Positions 44,102 to 53,302 of a stretch of DNA of 64,000 bases are shown here, piece after piece; position 1 is the stretch's first letter, and the number at the start of each line of letters is the position of its first letter. The stretch covers positions 62,001 through 126,000 of the forward strand of contig CAXXES010000001.1 in assembly GCA_963677175.2 (NCBI GenBank), given 5' to 3'. The notes under the pieces are model-generated. The model was not told the origin of the DNA. It did no database searches and was given only the letters and a program-made list of their open reading frames with translations. Both the position numbers and the translations under genes were made by a program. This stretch comes from Sunxiuqinia sp963677175. Its GTDB lineage: Bacteria; Bacteroidota; Bacteroidia; Bacteroidales; Prolixibacteraceae.

Positions 44102-47100
44102 ATGAAACATTTCTACTCAAACGTCCACAGTACTCAATTTAAGCCCAAACAAAAGTATAGAGGCCAGTACTTTTGCAAAAAAATATTGTTTGTCTTAATG
44201 GCTGTTATCATATCTGGCTCATCCTTTGCAAGCAACGAAATTCTGTTCCTCGCAAGTTATAAGAGCATCGCTGGCATGTCAGCTCCAAATGATGTGGCAA
44301 TTAGCCCTGACGGGAAACACCTGTATATATCATCCTATAGTAATAATTCTATTTCTATTTTTGAACGGGACATCTCAACTGGCTTACTTACCTATATCGG
44401 TAATGTTGTAAATGGAGCTGATGGGATAACCCATATGCAATCGGCTTTTGGCGTTGATGTAAGCCTTGACGGGAAGAATGTATATGTAGCTAGTCCATCC
44501 AGTAATGCGATTGTAACATTTTCGAGAGATGCAAGTACCGGGTTATTAAGTTTAATTGATGAAGATTACTCAGGATTTACTCTTGATGGATTTGTTTCTG
44601 TTTCCGTTAGTCCGGATGGGAAAACGGTATATGGAATTGCTGGGAATACGCCCGACGGCATTGTTGCCTTTAGCAGAGATGAAACTACCGGAAAATTAAC
44701 GTTCTTAGCAGAGTATTCCGATGCAACCTATAACTATCTTGGACAAGCATTTTCACCAACTGAGAGTCCTATCAACAATTTAGCATTTACTGCTGCAGGA
44801 GATTTTATATTTATTACCTCTACTGACGATAATTCTGTTGCGACTTTTAGTAGAAACACCAACACAGGAACTTTAACTTTTGTTGGTGCAGTTGTTGATG
44901 GAGTTGATGGAGTTGATGGCATTCAGGGAGCCTCATCATTGTATCTGACCCCAGATAATAAACACCTTTACGTTTCAGGTCAAAATGAAAATTCGTTAGC
45001 TACATTTTCAATAAATAGTTTAACAGGTTCACTCACTTACGTTAACAAAATTACAGATGGTATTGATGGTGTAAATAGCATCGCAACACCGAGAGCCTCA
45101 GGAGGATCTCCAGATGGGAGGTATGTTTATGTCTCGGGATATGCAGATAATGCGATTACTGCATTTGAAAGAAATTCAACGACAGGATTGTTGACTCAAG
45201 TAGAAGTTGCTATAAATGGTGTTTCTGGTGATGGATACGCTGGCCCTAATGGAATGATTACAGATCAAAATAATCGTCATCTATATCTTTGTGGAAGCAC
45301 TGAACCCGGATTGGCCGTTTTCCAACTTACTTCACCGGGCATTGAACTGTCTACAACTACAGCGAGTGCAGACGAAGAAGGCCCTGCAATCACGCTAGAT
45401 AATAGTTTAAATGTTTTTGACTCCGACGACACCAATCTTGAAAGTGGGTCAATCACAATTGCCTCTGGGAAAATTGATACAGACACATTGATGGTGACAA
45501 TTCCAGGATCGGTGACAGCCTCTTATAGTAATGGCGAACTAACTATAGTCGGATCTGCGACACTAGAAGTATATCGGGATATTTTGCGCAGTGTCCAATT
45601 TCAAACAGGCACAGATAATAACATTACAACCGGTGAATCAAGTGAGCGAACCATCACATTTGTTGTTAATGATGGTGAAAATGAAAGCAATGCAGTAAGT
45701 ATAATAGTTACAGTCAATGGAACAGGTGTTATTACAACGAGCCCCGTTCTGACAACAACAGCAGTAACTACTTTCGATGCCACATCCGCTACTTTGGGCG
45801 GCGATGTAACCTCTGATGGCGGTGCTACTGTAACAGAACGGGGAGTGGTTTATTCAATTACATCCACAAATAGCAATCCCGAAATAGATGGTACAGGCGT
45901 TACAAAAGCTCCTAATGAATCCGGCACAGGAAATTTTAGTGAAAGTATTTCTGGTTTAGCGGCAGGAACTCAATATTCTGTTCGGGCTTATGCTGTTAAT
46001 AGCGAAGGGACAAATTATGGTAATGAGGTTAGTTTTACCACCAAACAAACACAATCCATTACCTTTAATGCTTTGTCTGATAAAACTTACGGTGAGGCGG
46101 ACTTCACCCTCGGAGAGGCAACGACCGACAAAGGATTGACGGTAAGCTACACTGCAGCTGATCCTACTGTCGTTTCGATTAGTGGGAATACTGCTACCAT
46201 TTTGAAAGCGGGAGGCACAACCATCACCGCAAGCCAGAACGGCGATGCGACACATGCCGCCGCCACTCCCGTGCAGCAAAACCTGGTTGTTTCTCCCAAA
46301 GAACTGACTGTGATCAATACCGTAGCAGCCAATAAGGTTTACGAAGGCAACGCATCGGCAACCATAAGCGGAGCCAGCTTAAGTGGGCTTGTCGGGAGTG
46401 ATGTGGTCACTTTGGGTGATGAAACTTCGGGGACTTTTGCACAAGCTTCGGTTGGCACAGATATCGACGTTACAACAGCCATGACAATCACTGGAGATGA
46501 TGCATCCAATTACACGCTAACTCAACCTTCCCTGACGGCTGACATTACAGCGAAAGAATTGACGATCACCAATGCCAACGCTGCCAACAAAGTTTACGAC
46601 GGGAACACGACGGCGATCATTAGTGGAGCTGCTTTAAACGGTGTAGTGGGCAGCGACGCGGTAACACTGGAAGACGAAACTTCGGGAACGTTTGCCCAGG
46701 AAAACGTGGGTACCAACCTTGCTGTAACAACGGCCATGACGATTAGCGGTGCCGATGCTTCCAATTACACGCTAACTCAACCCTCCCTAACTGCTGATAT
46801 TACCGCAAAACCAATTACAGTAACTGCCGATGCCGGACAAACAAAAGTCTACGGCGAAGCAGACCCGGTATTCACCTACACCGTTGCTCCCGCGTTGGTG
46901 AGTGGTGACAGCTTCTCGGGTGAGTTGACCCGTGTGGCTGGTGAAGATGTTGCCGCCTACTCAATCGCTCAGGGAACCTTGACGGCCGGTGCCAACTACG
47001 ACCTCAGCTTTGTCAGCAGCGATTTCAGCATTACACAAAAACCAATTACAGTAACTGCCGATGCCGAACAAACAAAAATCTACGGCGAAGCAGACCCGGT

Positions 47101-50100
47101 ATTCACCTACACCGTTGCTCCCGCTTTGGTGAGTGGTGACAGCGTCTCGGGTGAGTTGACCCGCGCAACTGGTGAAAATGTTGGCTTGTATGCGATCGCT
47201 CAGGGAACCTTGACGGCCGGTGCCAACTACGACCTCAGCTTTGTCAGCAGCGATTTCAGCATTACACAAAAACCAATGACGGTAACTGCCGATGCCGGAC
47301 AAACAAAAATCTACGGCGAAGCAGACCCGGTATTCACCTACACCGTTGCTCCCGCGTTGGTGAGTGGTGACAGCTTCTCGGGTGAGTTGACCCGCGCAAC
47401 TGGTGAAAATGTTGGCTTGTATGCGATCGCTCAGGGAACCTTGACGGCCGGTGCCAACTACGACCTCAGCTTTGTCAGCAGCGATTTCAGCATTACACAA
47501 AAACCAATGACGGTAACTGCCGATGCCGGACAAACAAAAATCTACGGCGAAGCAGACCCGGTATTCACCTACACGGTTGCTCCCAATTTGGTGAGTGGTG
47601 ACAGCTTCTCGGGTGAGTTGACCCGCGCAACTGGTGAAAATGTTGGCTTGTATGCGATCGCTCAGGGTACATTGACAGCCGGAGCAAACTACGACCTCAG
47701 CTTTGTCAGCAGCGATTTCAACATTACACAAAAACCAATTACTGTGAATGCCGATGCCGGACAAACAAAAATCTACGGCGAAGCAGACCCGGTATTCACC
47801 TACACCGTTGCTCCCGCTTTGGTGAGTGGTGACAGCTTCTCGGGTGAGTTGACCCGCGCAACTGGTGAAAATGTTGGCTTGTATGCGATCGCTCAGGGAA
47901 CCTTGACGGCCGGTGCCAACTACGACCTCAGCTTTGTCAGCAGCGATTTCAGCATTACACAAAAACCAATGACGGTAACTGCCGATGCCGGACAAACAAA
48001 AATCTACGGCGAAGCAGACCCGGTATTCACCTACACCGTTGCTCCCGCGTTGGTGAGTGGTGACAGCTTCTCGGGTGAGTTGACCCGCGCAACTGGTGAA
48101 AATGTTGGCTTGTATGCGATCGCTCAGGGAACCTTGACGGCCGGTGCCAACTACGACCTCAGCTTTGTCAGCAGCGATTTCAGCATTACACAAAAACCAA
48201 TGACGGTAACTGCCGATGCCGGACAAACAAAAATCTACGGCGAAGCAGACCCGGTATTCACCTACACCGTTGCTCCCGCGTTGGTGAGTGGTGACAGCTT
48301 CTCGGGTGAGTTGACCCGCGCAACTGGTGAAGATGTTGGCTTGTATGCGATCGCTCAGGGTACATTGACAGCCGGTGCCAACTACGACCTCAGCTTTGTC
48401 AGCAGCGATTTCAGCATTACACAAAAACCAATTACGGTGAATGCCGATGCCGGACAAACAAAAATCTACGGCGAAGCAGACCCTGCATTCACCTACACGG
48501 TTGCTCCCGCGTTGGTGAGTGGTGACAGCTTCTCGGGTGAGTTGACCCACGCAACTGGTGAAAATGTTGGCTTGTATGCGATCGCTCAGGGTACATTGAC
48601 AGCCGGTGCCAACTACGACCTCAGCTTTGTCAGCAGCGATTTCAGCATTACACAAAAACCAATTACGGTGAATGCCGATGCCGGACAAACAAAAATCTAC
48701 GGCGAAGCAGACCCTGCATTCACCTACACGGTTGCTCCCGCGTTGGTGAGTGGTGACAGCTTCTCGGGTGAGTTGACCCACGCAACTGGTGAAAATGTTG
48801 GCTTGTATGCGATCGCTCAGGGAACCTTGACGGCCGGTGCCAACTACGACCTCAGCTTTGTCAGCAGCGATTTCAGCATTACACAAAAACCAATGACGGT
48901 AACTGCCGATGCCGGACAAACAAAAATCTACGGCGAAGCAGACCCGGTATTCACCTACACGGTTGCTCCCGCGTTGGTGAGTGGTGACAGCTTCTCGGGT
49001 GAGTTGACCCGCGCAACTGGTGAAAATGTTGGCTTGTATGCGATCGCTCAGGGAACCTTGACGGCCGGTGCCAACTACGACCTCAGCTTTGTCAGCAGCG
49101 ATTTCAGCATTACACAAAAACCAATGACGGTAACTGCCGATGCCGAACAAACAAAAATCTACGGCGAAGCAGACCCGGTATTCACCTACACCGTTGCTCC
49201 CGCGTTGGTGAGTGGTGACAGCTTCTCGGGTGAGTTGACCCGCGCAACTGGTGAAAATGTTGGCTTGTATGCGATCGCTCAGGGAACCTTGACGGCCGGT
49301 GCCAACTACGACCTCAGCTTTGTCAGCAGCGATTTCAGCATTACACAAAAACCAATGACGGTAACTGCCGATGCCGGACAAACAAAAATCTACGGCGAAG
49401 CAGACCCGGTATTCACCTACACCGTTGCTCCCGCGTTGGTGAGTGGTGACAGCTTCTCGGGTGAGTTGACCCGCGCAACTGGTGAAGATGTTGGCTTGTA
49501 TGCGATCGCTCAGGGTACATTGACAGCCGGTGCCAACTACGACCTCAGCTTTGTCAGCAGCGATTTCAGCATTACACAAAAACCAATGACGGTAACTGCC
49601 GATGCCGAACAAACAAAAATCTACGGCGAAGCAGACCCGGTATTCACCTACACCGTTGCTCCCGCGTTGGTGAGTGGTGACAGCTTCTCGGGTGAGTTGA
49701 CCCGCGCAACTGGTGAAAATGTTGGCTTGTATGCGATCGCTCAGGGAACCTTGACGGCCGGTGCCAACTACGACCTCAGCTTTGTCAGCAGCGATTTCAG
49801 CATTACACAAAAACCAATGACGGTAACTGCCGATGCCGGACAAACAAAAATCTACGGCGAAGCAGACCCGGTATTCACCTACACCGTTGCTCCCGCGTTG
49901 GTGAGTGGTGACAGCTTCTCGGGTGAGTTGACCCGCGCAACTGGTGAAGATGTTGGCTTGTATGCGATCGCTCAGGGTACATTGACAGCCGGTGCCAACT
50001 ACGACCTCAGCTTTGTCAGCAGCGATTTCAGCATTACACAAAAACCAATTACGGTGAATGCCGATGCCGGACAAACAAAAATCTACGGCGAAGCAGACCC

Positions 50101-51772
50101 TGCATTCACCTACACGGTTGCTCCCGCGTTGGTGAGTGGTGACAGCTTCTCGGGTGAGTTGACCCACGCAACTGGTGAAAATGTTGGCTTGTATGCGATC
50201 GCTCAGGGTACATTGACAGCCGGTGCCAACTACGACCTCAGCTTTGTCAGCAGCGATTTCAGCATTACACAAAAACCAATTACGGTGAATGCCGATGCCG
50301 GACAAACAAAAATCTACGGCGAAGCAGACCCTGCATTCACCTACACGGTTGCTCCCGCGTTGGTGAGTGGTGACAGCTTCTCGGGTGAGTTGACCCACGC
50401 AACTGGTGAAAATGTTGGCTTGTATGCGATCGCTCAGGGAACCTTGACGGCCGGTGCCAACTACGACCTCAGCTTTGTCAGCAGCGATTTCAGCATTACA
50501 CAAAAACCAATTACAGTAACTGCCGATGCCGGACAAACAAAAATCTACGGCGAAGCAGACCCTGCATTCACCTACACCGTTGCTCCCGCTTTGGTGAGTG
50601 GTGACAGCTTCTCGGGTGAGTTGACCCACGCAACTGGTGAAAATGTTGGCTTGTATGCGATCGCTCAGGGAACCTTGACGGCCGGTTCGAACTACGACCT
50701 GTTGTTTGTCAGTGCAACATTCTCCATCGAACCGGTATCACAAAGCATCAGTTTCAACCCGATTCCGTTGAAACATCTGGAAACCGATGCGGATTTTATG
50801 CTTGCGGCAACTGCAAGTTCTGGGCTTGCGGTTAGCTACACCTATACCTACAGTACTGCCGAAGCTCCGGCAACCGTTTCGGAAACGGGATTCGTGAGCT
50901 TGCTGACTTCGGGCGAAGTTGAAATTACAGCTTCGCAAGCGGGCAACGAAAACTACCTGCCAGCCGAACCGGTCACCCAGCGGCTGACCATCAAAAGTTC
51001 GGACGCCAGCATCCACACCCTGATGATTGACGGAGAAAGCTTCAATCAACCTACACAGGAAATCTATTATCAGATGGATTGCGACAACCAGGAAACGTCA
51101 ATTACAATCAGCTATAGCACCGAAGCGAATGCTAGCTCAAGCGAAGTGAAAACATTGGTGATTGAAACACCGGCTCCGGGTATTTACCGTCAAAGCATTA
51201 GCATCACCTCGCAGGATGAAACCCAGCAGCAAACGTATACCATCACCGTTGAAAAGAGCTTCAACTTCGACCAGATTATCGAACAGAAGTACAACAACGT
51301 CTTGCTGGTTAACAATAACCCCGAAACCAACGGCGGCTACCGTTTTGTTGCTTTCAAATGGTACAAAAACGGCCAGCTGATTGGAACCGGACAATATTAT
51401 TCGGCGGGACAAAGTGCTTCGAACCAGTTGGATTCGAATGCCACTTATTCGACCGAGCTGACCACCGCCGAGGGTGAAGTGATTCATACTTGCGATTTCA
51501 GCATCGAACTGAACAGTGCCTTTGCACTGACTGCAAGCCCAAACCCGGTAAGAGCGGGAAGCACCGTTGAAGTAGTCACCAACTACAGCGACAACATGCT
51601 GAGCGATCGCTCCGTGCAAATTACCAGTCTATACGGAGCACCAATATTGCGACAGGTATCCGCCAGCAACATTACCACCATTACGCTTCCCAATAGCGTG
51701 GCGCCGGGAACTTATGTGGTGACAACCGTTGCTTCGGGAGTCATCCTCACCACCAAAATCATTGTTCAGTAA
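44102..51772 (+). CDS. Giant T9SS-secreted protein: beta-propeller plus 17 MBG-type repeats
   Basis: 2556 residues from the ATG at 44102. A signal peptide (about 25-45) is followed by a beta-propeller of YVTN/lactonase kind (about 48-410: AISPDGKHLYISSY-type blades), a cadherin-like domain (about 411-545), a fibronectin-like domain (about 546-650), a BIG-like domain and two YDG-type domains (to about 902), then 17 MBG_2-like units of 77 residues (902-2211), further beta domains and a C-terminal type A sorting domain (SPNPVRAGSTVEVVTNYSDN, ending LTTKIIVQ). The plan suits a long surface adhesin or stalk exported by the type IX system. Ligand unknown. An outer-membrane protein gene follows after 31 bases. 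Confidence 0.88.
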   Translation: MKHFYSNVHSTQFKPKQKYRGQYFCKKILFVLMAVIISGSSFASNEILFLASYKSIAGMSAPNDVAISPDGKHLYISSYSNNSISIFERDISTGLLTYIGNVVNGADGITHMQSAFGVDVSLDGKNVYVASPSSNAIVTFSRDASTGLLSLIDEDYSGFTLDGFVSVSVSPDGKTVYGIAGNTPDGIVAFSRDETTGKLTFLAEYSDATYNYLGQAFSPTESPINNLAFTAAGDFIFITSTDDNSVATFSRNTNTGTLTFVGAVVDGVDGVDGIQGASSLYLTPDNKHLYVSGQNENSLATFSINSLTGSLTYVNKITDGIDGVNSIATPRASGGSPDGRYVYVSGYADNAITAFERNSTTGLLTQVEVAINGVSGDGYAGPNGMITDQNNRHLYLCGSTEPGLAVFQLTSPGIELSTTTASADEEGPAITLDNSLNVFDSDDTNLESGSITIASGKIDTDTLMVTIPGSVTASYSNGELTIVGSATLEVYRDILRSVQFQTGTDNNITTGESSERTITFVVNDGENESNAVSIIVTVNGTGVITTSPVLTTTAVTTFDATSATLGGDVTSDGGATVTERGVVYSITSTNSNPEIDGTGVTKAPNESGTGNFSESISGLAAGTQYSVRAYAVNSEGTNYGNEVSFTTKQTQSITFNALSDKTYGEADFTLGEATTDKGLTVSYTAADPTVVSISGNTATILKAGGTTITASQNGDATHAAATPVQQNLVVSPKELTVINTVAANKVYEGNASATISGASLSGLVGSDVVTLGDETSGTFAQASVGTDIDVTTAMTITGDDASNYTLTQPSLTADITAKELTITNANAANKVYDGNTTAIISGAALNGVVGSDAVTLEDETSGTFAQENVGTNLAVTTAMTISGADASNYTLTQPSLTADITAKPITVTADAGQTKVYGEADPVFTYTVAPALVSGDSFSGELTRVAGEDVAAYSIAQGTLTAGANYDLSFVSSDFSITQKPITVTADAEQTKIYGEADPVFTYTVAPALVSGDSVSGELTRATGENVGLYAIAQGTLTAGANYDLSFVSSDFSITQKPMTVTADAGQTKIYGEADPVFTYTVAPALVSGDSFSGELTRATGENVGLYAIAQGTLTAGANYDLSFVSSDFSITQKPMTVTADAGQTKIYGEADPVFTYTVAPNLVSGDSFSGELTRATGENVGLYAIAQGTLTAGANYDLSFVSSDFNITQKPITVNADAGQTKIYGEADPVFTYTVAPALVSGDSFSGELTRATGENVGLYAIAQGTLTAGANYDLSFVSSDFSITQKPMTVTADAGQTKIYGEADPVFTYTVAPALVSGDSFSGELTRATGENVGLYAIAQGTLTAGANYDLSFVSSDFSITQKPMTVTADAGQTKIYGEADPVFTYTVAPALVSGDSFSGELTRATGEDVGLYAIAQGTLTAGANYDLSFVSSDFSITQKPITVNADAGQTKIYGEADPAFTYTVAPALVSGDSFSGELTHATGENVGLYAIAQGTLTAGANYDLSFVSSDFSITQKPITVNADAGQTKIYGEADPAFTYTVAPALVSGDSFSGELTHATGENVGLYAIAQGTLTAGANYDLSFVSSDFSITQKPMTVTADAGQTKIYGEADPVFTYTVAPALVSGDSFSGELTRATGENVGLYAIAQGTLTAGANYDLSFVSSDFSITQKPMTVTADAEQTKIYGEADPVFTYTVAPALVSGDSFSGELTRATGENVGLYAIAQGTLTAGANYDLSFVSSDFSITQKPMTVTADAGQTKIYGEADPVFTYTVAPALVSGDSFSGELTRATGEDVGLYAIAQGTLTAGANYDLSFVSSDFSITQKPMTVTADAEQTKIYGEADPVFTYTVAPALVSGDSFSGELTRATGENVGLYAIAQGTLTAGANYDLSFVSSDFSITQKPMTVTADAGQTKIYGEADPVFTYTVAPALVSGDSFSGELTRATGEDVGLYAIAQGTLTAGANYDLSFVSSDFSITQKPITVNADAGQTKIYGEADPAFTYTVAPALVSGDSFSGELTHATGENVGLYAIAQGTLTAGANYDLSFVSSDFSITQKPITVNADAGQTKIYGEADPAFTYTVAPALVSGDSFSGELTHATGENVGLYAIAQGTLTAGANYDLSFVSSDFSITQKPITVTADAGQTKIYGEADPAFTYTVAPALVSGDSFSGELTHATGENVGLYAIAQGTLTAGSNYDLLFVSATFSIEPVSQSISFNPIPLKHLETDADFMLAATASSGLAVSYTYTYSTAEAPATVSETGFVSLLTSGEVEITASQAGNENYLPAEPVTQRLTIKSSDASIHTLMIDGESFNQPTQEIYYQMDCDNQETSITISYSTEANASSSEVKTLVIETPAPGIYRQSISITSQDETQQQTYTITVEKSFNFDQIIEQKYNNVLLVNNNPETNGGYRFVAFKWYKNGQLIGTGQYYSAGQSASNQLDSNATYSTELTTAEGEVIHTCDFSIELNSAFALTASPNPVRAGSTVEVVTNYSDNMLSDRSVQITSLYGAPILRQVSASNITTITLPNSVAPGTYVVTTVASGVILTTKIIVQ
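46808..50734 (+). repeat. 17 tandem 231-bp units encoding MBG-type domains
   Basis: Units begin every 231 bases from 46808. Each encodes 77 residues starting KP[IM]TV[TN]ADAGQTK[VI]YGEADP. Most neighbours differ at only a few bases. Variant marks (ITVN with PAF and THATGEN, versus MTVT with PVF and TRATGEN) show higher-order duplication: units 7-9 match units 14-16. Confidence 0.95.
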
Positions 51773-51803
51773 TTCGCTTGGTAGCATCTAAAAATAAAAC
51801 AAC

Positions 51804-52697
51804 ATGAATCATTTCAAATTCAACCAATACAAACAAATCCTGATTGCAGCATTACTGTTATTATCCGCAGGGACAGCAACCGCCCAATATTACCAATTGC
51901 CAAAGGGCGAGTTTTCGGTTTACCTGAAAGGACTCAACTCGAAATTGAATATCGACATGGGTGAATACGGCGACAGTGACACCCGCTACGGTGCGGGCGT
52001 CGGTCTTCAGTACAGTTATTACATTTTGCCGGGCTGGAGCTTTTCGGGTGCGCTGGAATACCAATCGTATCGCTCCGAAACCATCCTTGACAACTTTGCC
52101 GATAGCTACGGTCTGAGCGATGCCGAGGGCGATGATATGATTTTCCGCAGCTCGGCCAGCGTTTATCACGAAAGGCAAACCGTTGGCATGCTAAACATTC
52201 CGCTGCGACTCCAATGGGAAAGCAAAGCCGAGTCGACCAAGCTGTTTGCAGCAACCGGTATTCAGCTGGGTCTCCCACTTGCTGCCAACTATAAGGCAAC
52301 AGCCTTTGGCTTGAAAACTTCCGGCTACTTCCCGCAATGGAATGCTGAGTTGACCAGTCCCCGTTTTATGGGATTTGGAAGCTGGGGCACACAACACAGC
52401 GGTAAAGAAAAATTGGAACTAAAAAGCAGCTATTCGCTTCTGTTCGAATTTGGCTTTAAACAGCAACTACAAGCCACGCGCCACCTGTATGTAAGCGCCT
52501 ATGTGGAACTGGGGCTGAACGACCTCGCTAAAGCAAGCGACCCGCAAGCCCTTATCGGCTACGATGTCAATAATCCGACTGATTTCAATTATGCCTCGGT
52601 AATTTACAGCTCGCCGCAAGCTACTGGCGACAATTATACACACAAGGTGACCTCCCAAAGCTTCGGCTTCAAAATGCGTTACGCCTTTAGCTGGTAA
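51804..52697 (+). CDS. Outer-membrane beta-barrel protein paired with giant protein 1
   Basis: 297 residues with a signal peptide (about 9-27, TATAQ) and alternating strands ending SQSFGFKMRYAFSW, a C-terminal aromatic as in outer-membrane barrels. It starts 31 bases after the giant T9SS substrate and is followed by a terminator, so it is co-transcribed. It is not a PorP/SprF protein by its N-terminus. A close paralogue lies at 57390 in the same position. I infer a dedicated anchor or export partner. Confidence 0.78.
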   Translation: MNHFKFNQYKQILIAALLLLSAGTATAQYYQLPKGEFSVYLKGLNSKLNIDMGEYGDSDTRYGAGVGLQYSYYILPGWSFSGALEYQSYRSETILDNFADSYGLSDAEGDDMIFRSSASVYHERQTVGMLNIPLRLQWESKAESTKLFAATGIQLGLPLAANYKATAFGLKTSGYFPQWNAELTSPRFMGFGSWGTQHSGKEKLELKSSYSLLFEFGFKQQLQATRHLYVSAYVELGLNDLAKASDPQALIGYDVNNPTDFNYASVIYSSPQATGDNYTHKVTSQSFGFKMRYAFSW

Positions 52698-52738
52698 CAA
52701 CTCGAAGCAAACAAAAAAGGTTCGATAATATAACAGAG

Positions 52739-52770
52739 GCACTTCAGTTCGCTGAGGTGCTCTTTTGTTT
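52739..52770 (+). terminator. Terminator of adhesin module 1
   Basis: GCACTTCAG-TTCG-CTGAGGTGC followed by a T-rich run. The same hairpin ends module 2 at 58415. Confidence 0.85.
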
Positions 52771-53302
52771 CAATTTTCTTATTTTAACCACTGATTATAA
52801 TATCCTGGCCTTGCTAAGACATTTCGAGAAAAGGTTCGCCGAATCATTGAATTTTCAACGAATTGACATCTAAATTCGCGTAGAGATTTCAAACCGCTTT
52901 CCATATTGTTGTTTTTTACTATTTTTGATCCAATCATTATCAGATAAATAACAAGCGTTTGAACAACTAAAAAAAAGTAAGAACCTAAATTTCATTAATA
53001 CCATAAACAAAAACTCAACCTCTTCGAATCTCAATTCCCTTAAATCCGAAAAACTCAGCAATTAATCATTCAATAACCCAAAACTCAGCGTGTATGAGAA
53101 AAATTTACCTTGTTGACATTGGCAGAAATGGTTCCATTCAACAACTTCGAGCTTCGCATAAAAAGAAGCGGTGCCAGATAACTGTCTTCTCTTACAATAG
53201 AAAACCCCATTTAAAGTTGTCATGAGATCCTACTCTCATCAGTCTCAGTAAAGCCTATATCTTGTCTTTAGAAACTCATTAAAAATTAAAACAAAATAGT
53301 CT
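52771..53302. other. Gap between adhesin modules
   Basis: 532 AT-rich bases. A 43-codon frame from an ATG at 53094 begins MRKIYLVDIGRNGS, faintly like a response-regulator start, as seen before module 1. No other content recognised; the promoter of module 2 must be here. Confidence 0.4.

Noticed and set aside
46961..50629. A 1222-codon open frame on the minus strand across the MBG repeats
   Set aside because: It exists because the 231-bp unit is a multiple of three and lacks stops in that antisense frame. The translated product is Cys-rich and domain-less, and the sense strand is clearly the T9SS protein.
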